A stretch of DNA of 28,178 nucleotides from Vicinamibacteria bacterium (GTDB lineage: Bacteria > Acidobacteriota > Vicinamibacteria > Fen-336 > JAGNNV01). Made by a program: the position numbers and the translations under genes. Position 1 is the first letter of the stretch; each line of letters begins with the position of its first letter. The notes beneath the pieces were generated by a model. The model did no database searches, was not told the DNA's origin, and saw nothing but the letters and a program-made list of their open reading frames with translations. Below, one piece after another: positions 8,472-16,005 of this stretch. The stretch lies in the NCBI GenBank assembly GCA_016650185.1, contig JAENWE010000298.1:1-28178 (forward strand), written 5' to 3'.

Positions 8472-9140
8472 CTACTGAACGGGCGATCGGCCGACGAGGC
8501 CGATCACGTCCTTTACGCTCATCACGTCGCCGTACTTGCCGTCGATGTCGATCAAGTTGGCTTCATGCGGGCCTGGAGCGCGGTCGCCCACGCATTCACG
8601 CGGCACGATGACCCGAAGACCGTGTTGCAGCCCGTCCACCGCGGTGGCGCGGACGCAGCCGCTGGTCGTGCATCCGGTCACGATCAGGGTGTCGACGCCC
8701 TGCGCATGCAGGGTGGAAGCGAGAGGCGTTCCAAAGAAGGCAGAGGCGTACTGTTTCTCGATCACCACCTCGGTGCGGCGCCTTCCGAGGGACGGGTCGA
8801 TCTCGACGAGTCGCGACCCGCGCTGAAGAACGCTGAGCGAGGGCACCTTGCGAACGAAGATGCCGGCCTCAGTCATGGCCTTGTCGTAAGCGGTGGTGGT
8901 GAAGAAGACGGGGAAGCCGCGACGACGCATCGCGTTCAGGAGCGATTTCGTCGCCTTCAGCTCCCGGCTGAAGGCCCCGGCAAGGGGCGAGGTCGGGTCG
9001 GTGAAGCCGACGATAAAGTCCACCACCACGACCGCGGGCCGCAAGCCGAAGCCCACGCGCGATCCGAGACCGCGACTGCGATACAGATCGAGGGTTGAGA
9101 TCGGCGGTTTCGCCGCGGGCGCTCTTCTAGATTGTGCCAT
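8472..9140 (-). CDS. Isochorismatase-fold cysteine hydrolase (N-carbamoylsarcosine amidase-like)
   Basis: 222 residues. The isochorismatase-like alpha/beta fold is indicated by VVVVDF with catalytic Asp41, VIEKQYASAFFGT with Lys129, and TGCTTSGCVRAT with nucleophile Cys162. That triad belongs to amidases such as N-carbamoylsarcosine amidohydrolase and nicotinamidase; a true isochorismatase would lack the Cys. The roughly 30-residue extension before the first strand and the FTDP motif after Asp41 favour the N-carbamoylsarcosine amidase branch. It overlaps the upstream CoA-transferase gene by 14 bp and ends that minus-strand run, so it is probably co-transcribed with the ole genes. No pathway link is known to me; maleamate or carbamoyl substrates are possible. 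Confidence 0.85.
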   Translation of the reverse strand: MAQSRRAPAAKPPISTLDLYRSRGLGSRVGFGLRPAVVVVDFIVGFTDPTSPLAGAFSRELKATKSLLNAMRRRGFPVFFTTTAYDKAMTEAGIFVRKVPSLSVLQRGSRLVEIDPSLGRRRTEVVIEKQYASAFFGTPLASTLHAQGVDTLIVTGCTTSGCVRATAVDGLQHGLRVIVPRECVGDRAPGPHEANLIDIDGKYGDVMSVKDVIGLVGRSPVQ

Positions 9141-10335
9141 TGGCCTTCAAAGCCTCAATGTCCGCGTCGGTTTTGCCCAGAACCGCCTTCAAAACCTCGA
9201 CGCTGTGGGATCCGAGGCCAGGCCCCGGCCAGTCCGTGCCGCCCGGTGTGCCCGACAGCTTCGGCGTCATCGCCGGGAGCTTCAGAGGGCGCCCGCCCAC
9301 CTCGACCTCTTCGAACATCCCCCGCGCGTTGTAATGAGGATCATTCACCATATCGCTGACCGTGTAGATCGAACCCACGGGCACCTGAGCCGCTTCGAGT
9401 TTCGCCACGACTTCCGCCGCCGACAGAGTGGCCGTCCAGGCCGAGATGGCCCCGTCGACCTCGGGCTCGTTACGGACGCGGTCAGCGTTCGTCGCGTACT
9501 CCTCGTCGTGGGCCATGTCGGAACGTCCGGCGGCGATCATGAGTCGCTTGAAGATCGAATCGCCGTTGCCGCCGATAATCACGTACAAGTCGTCACGGCA
9601 CCGGTAGGTGTTCGTCGGGACGATTCCCGTCAGTTTGGTGCCCTCGCGCTCGCGGGTCAGACCGAGGCGATCGAACTCGGGAACGACGGCCTCCATCATG
9701 TTGAAGACCGACTCGTAGATGGCGACATCGATCTCCTGCCCCGTGCCGCCGCCCTCGCGACCCTTGCGGCCGGACCGGTTGTAGAGGGCCATGACGATGC
9801 CGAGCGCCGCATGCACCCCGGCGAGGGAGTCGCCAAGGGAAAGATTCGGGCGGCAGGGCGGACGGTCGGGGAAGCCGTTCACATACCGGAATCCGCCCAC
9901 GCCCTCGCAGACCGACGCGTAGCCCGGCTTGTGTGAATAGGGCCCGGTCTGCCCGTAGCCGGAAACCCGGCAGTAGATGACGTCCTGGTTCTGCGCCTTG
10001 ATGTCCTCGGGCCCGAGCTTCCACTTCTCCATGGTGCCGGGCTTGAAATTCTCGAGCACGACGTCGGACTTCCAGGCCAGTTCACGAGCGAGGGCGCGGC
10101 CCTCTTCCGTGCGCAGGTCGACGGTGATGCACTTCTTGTTGCGGCCGAGCGACCGCCACCACAGGGAGGTTCCATCGGCGTCGACGCCCCTCCAGATCCG
10201 AACCGGATCGCCTGTCCCCGGCGGCTCGATCTTGATCACCTCGGCTCCGTAGTAGGCAAGGATGGTTCCGGCGAAAGGGCCGGCCATCAATTGCCCCAAC
10301 TCTAGAACGCGAACACCTTCGAGCGGCTTTGCCAA
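9127..10335 (-). CDS. CaiB/BaiF family (class III) CoA-transferase
   Basis: 402 residues, the standard length of class III CoA-transferases. The N-terminal GVRVLELGQLMAGPFAG and the motif LSLGDSLAGVHAALG, which holds the catalytic Asp169, are diagnostic; Asp169 is the same number as in formyl-CoA transferase. It swaps CoA between an acyl-CoA and a free acid through aspartyl-CoA intermediates; the acid specificity cannot be read from sequence. The start is a TTG at 10335 preceded by a good Shine-Dalgarno (AAGGGAG, 8 nt upstream). It lies 38 bp downstream of oleC on the same strand and overlaps the amidase gene. A role in supplying or recycling acyl-CoA for OleA, or an unrelated catabolic role, are both open. 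Confidence 0.9.
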   Translation of the reverse strand: MAKPLEGVRVLELGQLMAGPFAGTILAYYGAEVIKIEPPGTGDPVRIWRGVDADGTSLWWRSLGRNKKCITVDLRTEEGRALARELAWKSDVVLENFKPGTMEKWKLGPEDIKAQNQDVIYCRVSGYGQTGPYSHKPGYASVCEGVGGFRYVNGFPDRPPCRPNLSLGDSLAGVHAALGIVMALYNRSGRKGREGGGTGQEIDVAIYESVFNMMEAVVPEFDRLGLTREREGTKLTGIVPTNTYRCRDDLYVIIGGNGDSIFKRLMIAAGRSDMAHDEEYATNADRVRNEPEVDGAISAWTATLSAAEVVAKLEAAQVPVGSIYTVSDMVNDPHYNARGMFEEVEVGGRPLKLPAMTPKLSGTPGGTDWPGPGLGSHSVEVLKAVLGKTDADIEALKANGTI

Positions 10336-10373
10336 ACGCTTATCTCCCTTGAAGGCCTGAGCCTATCGAAGAA

Positions 10374-11981
10374 TCAGCGGCTCGGGCGTTCGGCGCTACC
10401 TTGAGCGGCCCATCTTGCGAGATCGAGACGGTGGATCTTGGCGTTGTGCCTTCGGTCCACGGGGAAGCGCGGGTGGAAGCGCACGTCGTCGATGCCGCTG
10501 ATGAGGCGCGCCTCCTCTGTGAGGGAGGCGTTCTCGACCCCTTCGATCACGAGAACCGGGCGGGCCTGACCATCCGAACCCAAACCCACCAGGGCCACGC
10601 GCGGGAACCGGGCCGCTCCCGAGAAGCGGCACTCGATCTGGTCGGTGAACATGGGCCCGTCGGCGGCGCGCACCGCCTCAGCCTTTCGACCGCAGAACCA
10701 CAGGCGACCCTCCTCATCCAGGTACCCGAGATCGCCCATGCGGTGCCATGTGGAGTCGCCGTCGTCGATCTTGGATGCCGCGGTGGCATCGTCGCGGTTG
10801 TGATACGCCCTTGTGACCACACCGCCGCGGACGCAGATTTCGCCCACGACGCCCCTCGCCACCGCCGGCTCGGCTTCGATCGACCGGATCGTCTCGTCGT
10901 GAATAGGAACGATTCGCAGATCGATGGTCGAGGCCGGCACGCCCACGCACGTCCCCGCCCCCGCTTCGATCTTCCCTCCCACCGCCTCGACCTGACGGCC
11001 GGAGATGGTGGCCACGGGGAGTGATTCGGTGGCGCCGTAGGGCGTGTGCACATCCCCGTCCTCGGGCAGGATTCGGCGCATCGCGCGAACGAGCTTCAGG
11101 GGCACCGGAGCGCCCGCCATCAACACCCGCTTCAGGCCGGTGAGGCGCACGCCCTCGGCCTCGCACCAAGGCGCCACCCGCGACCAGATGGCGGGAGAGC
11201 CAAAAGCGGATGTGGCCTGGTGCCGGGTGATGGCTTCGACGATTTTTTCCGGACGGCACAAGGCGGGCCGAGCGGGGTCGATATCGGGAATGACGCTGGT
11301 CATTCCAAACGCGGCGTCGAACAAGGAGAACAGGGGGAAGGCGGCGAGGTCCACTTCGCCCGGTCGGAAGTTGTACAAGGCCTGAAGAGCGTCGCGCTGA
11401 GCGAAGAAGTTGGCGACCGAATAGCGAGCGCCCTTCGCGGGCCCGGTGCTTCCCGAGGTGAAGAGCACCGCGGCCAGATCGTCGGGCCTGAGTTCCGCGC
11501 GGATCGAGTCGCCTTGTTCTTCGGCCGAAGCGACGCCTCCGGGCTGAAGACGGTGGCCCAGTGCTCCCATCAGCGACGGTCCGATCACGAACTTCCGTTC
11601 AATCGTGGAGAAGGCGTGAGGCAAAAGGAGGCGTGCGACCTGCGCTTTCGGGACGCCGATCAGAGTCTTGGCCCTGGTGGTTTCAACGCACTTCAAGAAG
11701 GCGCGGAATCCCATGCCGGGATCGATCATGACCGGTGCCGCTCCCAGCCGAAGGAGGCCGTAGAAGAGCGTGATGAGGGGGATGCCGGGCGGTACCATGA
11801 CGAGCGCCAATTCACCTCTCGCTACCCCACCCGCTCCAAGCGCCCGGGCATGAGCGTCGACGGCGGCGTCGAGTTCTCCGTAGGAGATCCGGTTCCAGCC
11901 GCCCCGCCCGTCCGGGGCGATGATGGCGTCGCGCCCTGGCGCCTTCCGCGCCGATTCCGCCAGCAGGTCGGCGACGTTCAA
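10374..11981 (-). CDS. oleC: OleC beta-lactone synthetase (olefin biosynthesis)
   Basis: 535 residues, ANL superfamily. The ATP-binding loop LFTSGSTGPAKG is at 173-184, HTPYGATES at 312-320, MGDLGYLDEEGRLWFCGRK at 415-433, and PVDRRHNAKIHR at 507-518 with the C-terminal Lys515. HTPYGATE, GRLWFCGRK and VDRRHNAKI are OleC-type signatures rather than those of ordinary acyl-CoA ligases. OleC adenylates a 2-alkyl-3-hydroxy acid and closes it to a cis-beta-lactone, without using CoA. Its ATG overlaps the oleB stop (ATGA), so OleB and OleC are translationally coupled; in some actinobacteria the two are fused. It acts in the cytoplasm, probably in an Ole multi-enzyme assembly. Confidence 0.92.
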   Translation of the reverse strand: MNVADLLAESARKAPGRDAIIAPDGRGGWNRISYGELDAAVDAHARALGAGGVARGELALVMVPPGIPLITLFYGLLRLGAAPVMIDPGMGFRAFLKCVETTRAKTLIGVPKAQVARLLLPHAFSTIERKFVIGPSLMGALGHRLQPGGVASAEEQGDSIRAELRPDDLAAVLFTSGSTGPAKGARYSVANFFAQRDALQALYNFRPGEVDLAAFPLFSLFDAAFGMTSVIPDIDPARPALCRPEKIVEAITRHQATSAFGSPAIWSRVAPWCEAEGVRLTGLKRVLMAGAPVPLKLVRAMRRILPEDGDVHTPYGATESLPVATISGRQVEAVGGKIEAGAGTCVGVPASTIDLRIVPIHDETIRSIEAEPAVARGVVGEICVRGGVVTRAYHNRDDATAASKIDDGDSTWHRMGDLGYLDEEGRLWFCGRKAEAVRAADGPMFTDQIECRFSGAARFPRVALVGLGSDGQARPVLVIEGVENASLTEEARLISGIDDVRFHPRFPVDRRHNAKIHRLDLARWAAQGSAERPSR

Positions 11982-12841
11982 GAGGCGAAGTCGCGGATTC
12001 GCGCGATCACGCCGTCGGGCTCGTCCTCGATCAAGTAGTGGCCGGCGTCATCGAACTTGTGAACGTACGCGTGAGGGAAGCGTCGCTGCCATTCTTCGCG
12101 AAAATGCGGGGTGAAACACCAATCGCGTTCGCCCCAAAGAATCTGCATGGGTTTCCGGAGCGTCTTGAGGCCCTCCTCGATGAGGCCAAGCGTCGCCCAT
12201 GAACGATGGGTGGCCGTCATCGGAATGTCCCGCACAAAGTTCCAGATGCCGATCCGGCGACGCCAGGACGCGTAGGGCGCCAGGTAGCCGGCGCGAACCT
12301 CGCGAGCCAGCGGATGAGTGGTGGTCATCGTCGTCGCGGCGCGGGCGAAGCCGTTGAGGCCGCGGGTGATGAATTCCCCGAAAAACCTCGCGCGGCAGAT
12401 CGCGATTCGTTTGGGCAGGCGAGGGATGAAGAAGGCGGCGGTGTTCATGACGGTGATCCGCGCGATCCGATCGGGCCGGGCCAGAGCCAGACCCATCCCA
12501 ATGGCGCCGCCCCAGTCGTGGGCAACCAGCGTGATCTTTCGTAGATCCAGGGCATCCACGAACGCGATGGCGTTCGTGACGTGGTCGGCGAGAGTGTATG
12601 AAAATCCGGCGGGGCGGTCGGAGAGGCCCATGCCGAGATGGTCGAAGGCGACGACGCGATGGAAAGGACGCGCCTCCGCGATCAGCCGCCGATAGTGAAA
12701 CGCCCACGTGGGGTTCCCGTGCAGGCAGAGGATGGGACCCGCAGCCCTTGGACCTTCGTCGACGTAGTGGATTCGTCCGGCCGGCACTTGAAGAGTGCGG
12801 CTTTCGAAAGGGAAGAGTTCACGCCATGCCGGAGAGGCCAC
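11978..12841 (-). CDS. oleB: OleB beta-lactone decarboxylase (alpha/beta hydrolase)
   Basis: 287 residues if started at the GTG at 12841, 20 bp after the oleA stop. The frame stays open upstream through oleA, but homology begins at about FPFESRTLQVPAGRIHYVDEG. It is a haloalkane-dehalogenase-like alpha/beta hydrolase: HGNPTW (41-46), nucleophile Asp109 in AHDWGG, acid Asp240 in GERD and His268 in AGHYL. In olefin biosynthesis OleB decarboxylates the beta-lactone made by OleC to the cis-alkene. The gene order oleA-oleB-oleC and the 4-bp overlap with oleC make this more likely than a genuine dehalogenase. No strong Shine-Dalgarno precedes the chosen start, so the N-terminus may shift by a few codons. 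Confidence 0.9.
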   Translation of the reverse strand: MASPAWRELFPFESRTLQVPAGRIHYVDEGPRAAGPILCLHGNPTWAFHYRRLIAEARPFHRVVAFDHLGMGLSDRPAGFSYTLADHVTNAIAFVDALDLRKITLVAHDWGGAIGMGLALARPDRIARITVMNTAAFFIPRLPKRIAICRARFFGEFITRGLNGFARAATTMTTTHPLAREVRAGYLAPYASWRRRIGIWNFVRDIPMTATHRSWATLGLIEEGLKTLRKPMQILWGERDWCFTPHFREEWQRRFPHAYVHKFDDAGHYLIEDEPDGVIARIRDFAS

Positions 12842-12861
12842 TGGAGACAGTCTGTGGCGTT

Positions 12862-13881
12862 CTACCAGGTCACGCTCATCATGGTGACGTTCAGGCCGGA
12901 GCCAATCCCCATGAGGGCGACGTGATCGCCTTCCTTGACCCGGCCGGACTCGGTGGCGAGGGCCAGGGTCAGGGGCACCGCGGCTGGACCGACATTGCCG
13001 TGGGTGGGGTAGGAGAGCACACACTTCGCGACGTTGATCCCGAGGGCCTCGACCAGGGCCTGCATGTGGGACGCGCCCACCTGGTGGCAGATGTAGTGAC
13101 CGATACCCTGTTCCGACCACCGGTTCAGCTGATTCGAAGCGACGCCCCAGGTTTTCTGAGCGAGGACGACACCGGCCTTGAGGAGGCGAGTGGAATCGGT
13201 GACCATGCGTTCGGCCGTGCCCATACACAGGCGTGAGTTCGCGGTATCGGCGAGCGATACGCAGCCGTTGACCCGGTGGGTGGTCTGTGACAACGAGCCT
13301 TTGGTGAGCACCATGGCCACGGCCGCGGAGCCAAGAGTCAGCGTGGCGAAGGCTTCCCAGAAGTCGCGCAAGGTGGTGTTCGGATCCTGGAGGCGGGTGA
13401 TGGTCGCCTCGACCACGTCGCCCGCGCTCTCGCCGTCAACGAGGAGGGCGTAGTCGGCCACCCCGGATTCCAGCATCCGGCCCGCGACTTCCATTCCGTT
13501 CAGGAAACCGAGGCAGGCGTTGGCCAAATCGAAGTTGCGGCATTCCTGGTTGAGGCCCAGATCCCCATGAACCAAGCTCGCCATCGAGGGCTCGAGATAG
13601 TCCTTGGAGACGGAGGTGCTGATCAGAATGCCGACCTGATCCGGCTTGATCCCCGCGCGCTGAATGGCCCGCTTGGCCACATCGGTGGCCGCCTGATGCA
13701 TGGGCAGACCGCGCGGCCAGAATCGGCGTTCGATGATTCCGGTGAGCTGGAGCATCGCGCCGACCGGGATCTTGAACCGCCGCAAGACCGGATCGAGTCG
13801 GCGCACCAATTGCTCGGTGGACACCGCCACCGGCGGAAGCTCGTACGCGATCGACTCGATCGCAAGGTCGTTGAACTTCAC
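12862..13881 (-). CDS. oleA: OleA thiolase-fold acyl-CoA condensing enzyme
   Basis: 339 residues from a GTG at 13881. Thiolase-superfamily fold of the KAS III type. The OleA residues are in place: Glu97 in SKDYLEPSMAS, Cys123 in NACLGF, His266 in CHQVGASH and Asn296 in HGNVGPAAVP. Their spacing matches Xanthomonas OleA (Glu117, Cys143, His285, Asn315) with offsets of 19-20. Glu97 is the distinguishing residue, acting as base in non-decarboxylative Claisen condensation of two fatty acyl-CoAs to a 2-alkyl-3-keto acid. That excludes FabH, which uses malonyl-ACP. It heads the minus-strand run oleA-oleB-oleC-CoA transferase-amidase. The product is the first intermediate to very-long-chain alkenes, usually membrane-associated hydrocarbons. 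Confidence 0.94.
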   Translation of the reverse strand: MKFNDLAIESIAYELPPVAVSTEQLVRRLDPVLRRFKIPVGAMLQLTGIIERRFWPRGLPMHQAATDVAKRAIQRAGIKPDQVGILISTSVSKDYLEPSMASLVHGDLGLNQECRNFDLANACLGFLNGMEVAGRMLESGVADYALLVDGESAGDVVEATITRLQDPNTTLRDFWEAFATLTLGSAAVAMVLTKGSLSQTTHRVNGCVSLADTANSRLCMGTAERMVTDSTRLLKAGVVLAQKTWGVASNQLNRWSEQGIGHYICHQVGASHMQALVEALGINVAKCVLSYPTHGNVGPAAVPLTLALATESGRVKEGDHVALMGIGSGLNVTMMSVTW

Positions 13882-13891
13882 AATTGCCGTT

Positions 13892-13921
13892 AATTTACTG
13901 GGCGGCGGTGCGCCGCGTCAA
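13892..13921 (-). promoter_or_regulatory. Candidate sigma-70-type promoter for oleA
   Basis: On the minus strand TTGACG (13916-13921) and TAAATT (13892-13897) are separated by 18 bp. The oleA GTG begins 11 bp downstream of the -10 box, so the transcript would have a leader of only a few bases or none. That fits the absence of a Shine-Dalgarno before oleA. It is a sequence-match prediction only. Confidence 0.35.
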
Positions 13922-13965
13922 CCCTGGCGCCCAAGGGACAGGGGTGTTTGGGGCGCGCCAGCCCC

Positions 13966-14238
13966 CTATTTGGGGTCGGATTCCGGGGCGCCGGAGGCAT
14001 TCCCGATTGCGGGATCCGAGGCTTCACGCCTCAAACGGCCCGTTTGTTCAAGCGAGTGACGGAGAAGAAACTCGACCTGGGCGTTGATGCTGCGTAGATC
14101 ATCATCGGCCCAGCGCTTGAGGGCGAGGAAGGTACGCTCGTCGAGACGCAGCAGGAAGGATTTGCGATCAGCCACTTCGGGATGGGTCCATATGAGAATC
14201 GGAGCGCCCCGGCCCAAAAGGCGCGGGGCGTTTCGCAT
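13966..14238 (-). CDS. Small ribbon-helix-helix (Arc-like) protein
   Basis: 90 residues. The centre reads KSFLLRLDERTFLALKRWADDDLRSINAQVEFLLRH in short segments: a beta-strand (about 26-32), helix A (33-46) and helix B (51-63). This is the ribbon-helix-helix pattern of Arc-like DNA-binding proteins. The ATG lies 6 bp after the stop of the SPFH gene, so the pair is translationally coupled. The tail beyond residue 68 is polar and probably disordered. It may be the repressor of its own operon, binding the palindrome upstream of the SPFH gene, but that is inference. An antitoxin-like role is less likely since no toxin gene is adjacent. A GTG at codon 23 is an alternative start. Confidence 0.7.
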   Translation of the reverse strand: MRNAPRLLGRGAPILIWTHPEVADRKSFLLRLDERTFLALKRWADDDLRSINAQVEFLLRHSLEQTGRLRREASDPAIGNASGAPESDPK

Positions 14239-14244
14239 GTCTGG

Positions 14245-15123
14245 TCAATAGATCGACCCAGTATTGACGACGGGCTGGGCCTCACGATCGCCACAGAGCA
14301 CAACGAGCAGATTGCTGACCATGGCAGCCTTGCGTTCCTCATCAAGGTTGACCTTGCCGGACTTTTGCAGAAGGTCGAGCGCCATCTCGACCATACCAAC
14401 CGCTCCCTCGACGATGCGCTGGCGAGCCGCGATAATGGCGCCCGCCTGCTGGCGCCGCAGCATCGCGGCGGCGATTTCCTGCGCGTAGGCGAGGTGCGAG
14501 ATTCGAGCCTCAATCACCTGAACCCCGGCCTTGTCCAGACGCTCCTGAATCTCGGCCTTCAGGCGAGTGGCCACCTCGGCGGTGCTGCCGCGCAGCGAAA
14601 ACTCGCCTTCGATGTGCGTGTCGTAGGGATAGTGGTTGGCCAGGGTTCGGATGGCCGCCTCGGTTTGAACCGTGACGTAGTGTTCGTAATCGTCCACTTC
14701 GAAGCAGGCCTCGGCTGTGTCCACGACCTTCCACACCACCACCGCGCCGATTTCGATGGGGTTGCCGTCATGATCGTTGACCTTGATCTTGGCGCTTTCG
14801 AAGTTGCGGATTCGCAACATGATCGAGCGCTTGGTGTAGAAAGGGTTGGCCCAGCGAAGGCCGTCCTCCTTCACGGTCCCGACATAGTCGCCGAAGAGCT
14901 GGAGGACTCGAGCCTCGTTGGGATTGACGACGAACAGACCGCCCAGGCAGAAGAGGCAGACGAACCCGGAGAGAAGGAAGAGGATCCCGCTCACCGGGGT
15001 TTGGGCATTCAGGGCCAGGACGCCGAATCGCAGGAAAGCGCCGGCTGCGAACAGAAACACGGGCAGCATCAGAAGGCCCGGCAGGGTGGAAATTGCTTTT
15101 TCAGTGTTGATGGACTTTTTCAT
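14245..15123 (-). CDS. SPFH/Band 7 (stomatin-prohibitin-flotillin) membrane protein
   Basis: 292 residues from ATG 15123, chosen because GGAG lies 6 nt upstream; the frame also opens at a TTG at 15135. Two N-terminal membrane helices (about 13-33 and 45-66) are followed by an SPFH domain (about 68-250) with NPNEARVLQLFG, DGLRWANPF, VVVWKVVDT, ARISHLAYAQEIA and MLRRQQAGAIIAARQ. The last segment is the helical oligomerisation region. Such proteins form membrane-bound rings or microdomain scaffolds. No NfeD or FtsH partner is adjacent; the only partner is the small ribbon-helix-helix gene 6 bp downstream. SPFH proteins paired with a short DNA-binding protein under a GTGATATCAC-type operator look like a discrete stress-responsive module, but the function is unknown. 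Confidence 0.9.
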   Translation of the reverse strand: MKKSINTEKAISTLPGLLMLPVFLFAAGAFLRFGVLALNAQTPVSGILFLLSGFVCLFCLGGLFVVNPNEARVLQLFGDYVGTVKEDGLRWANPFYTKRSIMLRIRNFESAKIKVNDHDGNPIEIGAVVVWKVVDTAEACFEVDDYEHYVTVQTEAAIRTLANHYPYDTHIEGEFSLRGSTAEVATRLKAEIQERLDKAGVQVIEARISHLAYAQEIAAAMLRRQQAGAIIAARQRIVEGAVGMVEMALDLLQKSGKVNLDEERKAAMVSNLLVVLCGDREAQPVVNTGSIY

Positions 15124-15134
15124 AGTGATCTCCA

Positions 15135-15146
15135 AGTGATATCACT
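15135..15146. promoter_or_regulatory. 12-bp operator-like palindrome, AGTGATATCACT
   Basis: A perfect dyad that spans the expected transcription start of the SPFH operon. A further half-site, AGTGAT on the plus strand, lies at 15124-15129 between the ribosome-binding site and the start codon. Placement over the start site suggests repression. The regulator could be the ribbon-helix-helix protein of the same operon or a distant GntR-type factor. Confidence 0.55.
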
Positions 15147-15175
15147 AAGCTATCTCATCAATAAGGGATTGTCAA
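15147..15175 (-). promoter_or_regulatory. Promoter of the SPFH operon
   Basis: On the minus strand a consensus -35 TTGACA (15170-15175) is followed after 17 bp by TAGCTT (15147-15152) as a weak -10. The -35 box includes the TGA stop of the upstream DUF2063 gene, so the SPFH operon is wedged directly behind the RiPP operon with its own control. The region is visibly AT-richer than its surroundings. Confidence 0.55.
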
Positions 15176-16005
15176 GCTCGTCGTCGCTTCACCCCAGCAA
15201 AAACCCCTTCCGCCGTCCACTGCCTGAACCAGCGGGAAAAGTCCTCGACGGAAGCTCGCTTCGATCCTCGGCGGGCCAGGGAACGACGCACCACATCCCC
15301 AATGGGCTTCCCGGCCACGACGTCCTCCAGCACCGCGAACGCGGCGGCCGAGACGTTGAGCCGGTACAGCGCGTAGCTGCGCCGAAAGGCGAGGACAAAG
15401 GATGCCTGTTTCGACGGCTTGGGATGGTTGTGGTTTTCGTCCTGCACGGAATCGAGGTAGGCCTCGGCGTTCCAGCTCAGCGCCACCAGGCGGACCGAGG
15501 GCACGGTCTGGAGCCGGATTTTCTCGATCTGCGCGGGCGGGATCGCCTCGAACGTTTCGGCCTTGAGGGTCGGCGACTCCTGCTCATCGAAGGCCTCGGT
15601 CAGGGCCAACTCCAGTCGAGCCAGATCGAGCAGGAACGGTCGCGGCGAGAACCTCCGCTGCCGAGCCAGAAAGGCTGGGACGTGGTCGCCCAGCCGATTG
15701 AGGGTATAGCGCCTCGACGGGTGCGCCTTCGTATAGGCCATCACGAAGTCCTGGAAGTGATGGCCTAGGAAATGCTCGAGGCCGGGATAGTCGGCGGCGA
15801 GGGCATCGTGCATCCGCAGGGGGTACATCTGCTGGTAGACCGCGATCCGCTCCTTGGGCGAGAGGGTTGGGGACGGGAGCAGGACGTCACCGATCTTCCG
15901 GGCGGGCAGATGACGACTCGCGGCGGGGGAGCGCAGGGCCTGAGCGGTGTCGCCTGCGTGCACAACCACCGCCTGCATCCATTTTTGGAGCCGGGCGAGC
16001 CTCAC
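15172..16005 (-). CDS. DUF2063 MNIO-partner protein (HvfC/BufC-like)
   Basis: 277 residues from a GTG at 16005 that overlaps the DUF692 stop (GTGA). The frame stays open further upstream, but VRLARLQKWMQAVVV matches the usual N-terminus of the family. The first 100 residues form the DUF2063 'putative DNA-binding' domain (YQQMYPLRMHDALAADYPGLEHFLG). The C-terminal half, with VLAFRRSYALYRLNVS, is the second alpha/beta domain. In HvfABC and bufferin systems this protein binds the DUF692 oxygenase and presents the precursor peptide to it; real DNA binding is not established. The 4-bp overlap with DUF692 supports a stoichiometric complex in the cytoplasm. Its stop codon lies inside the -35 element of the next operon. 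Confidence 0.88.
   Translation of the reverse strand: MRLARLQKWMQAVVVHAGDTAQALRSPAASRHLPARKIGDVLLPSPTLSPKERIAVYQQMYPLRMHDALAADYPGLEHFLGHHFQDFVMAYTKAHPSRRYTLNRLGDHVPAFLARQRRFSPRPFLLDLARLELALTEAFDEQESPTLKAETFEAIPPAQIEKIRLQTVPSVRLVALSWNAEAYLDSVQDENHNHPKPSKQASFVLAFRRSYALYRLNVSAAAFAVLEDVVAGKPIGDVVRRSLARRGSKRASVEDFSRWFRQWTAEGVFAGVKRRRA

Noticed and set aside
11978..12841. Haloalkane dehalogenase
   Set aside because: HGNPTW and AHDWGG fit that superfamily, but coupling to oleA and oleC makes OleB the better call.
11978..13228. Longer OleB with an N-terminal extension of 129 codons
   Set aside because: The extension is the antiphase reading of the oleA 3' end and is not hydrolase-like; homology starts after GTG 12841.
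14182..15768. Plus-strand open frame of about 530 codons opposite the SPFH and DUF2063 genes
   Set aside because: It is a shadow of two conserved minus-strand genes and crosses their promoter region; no family resemblance.
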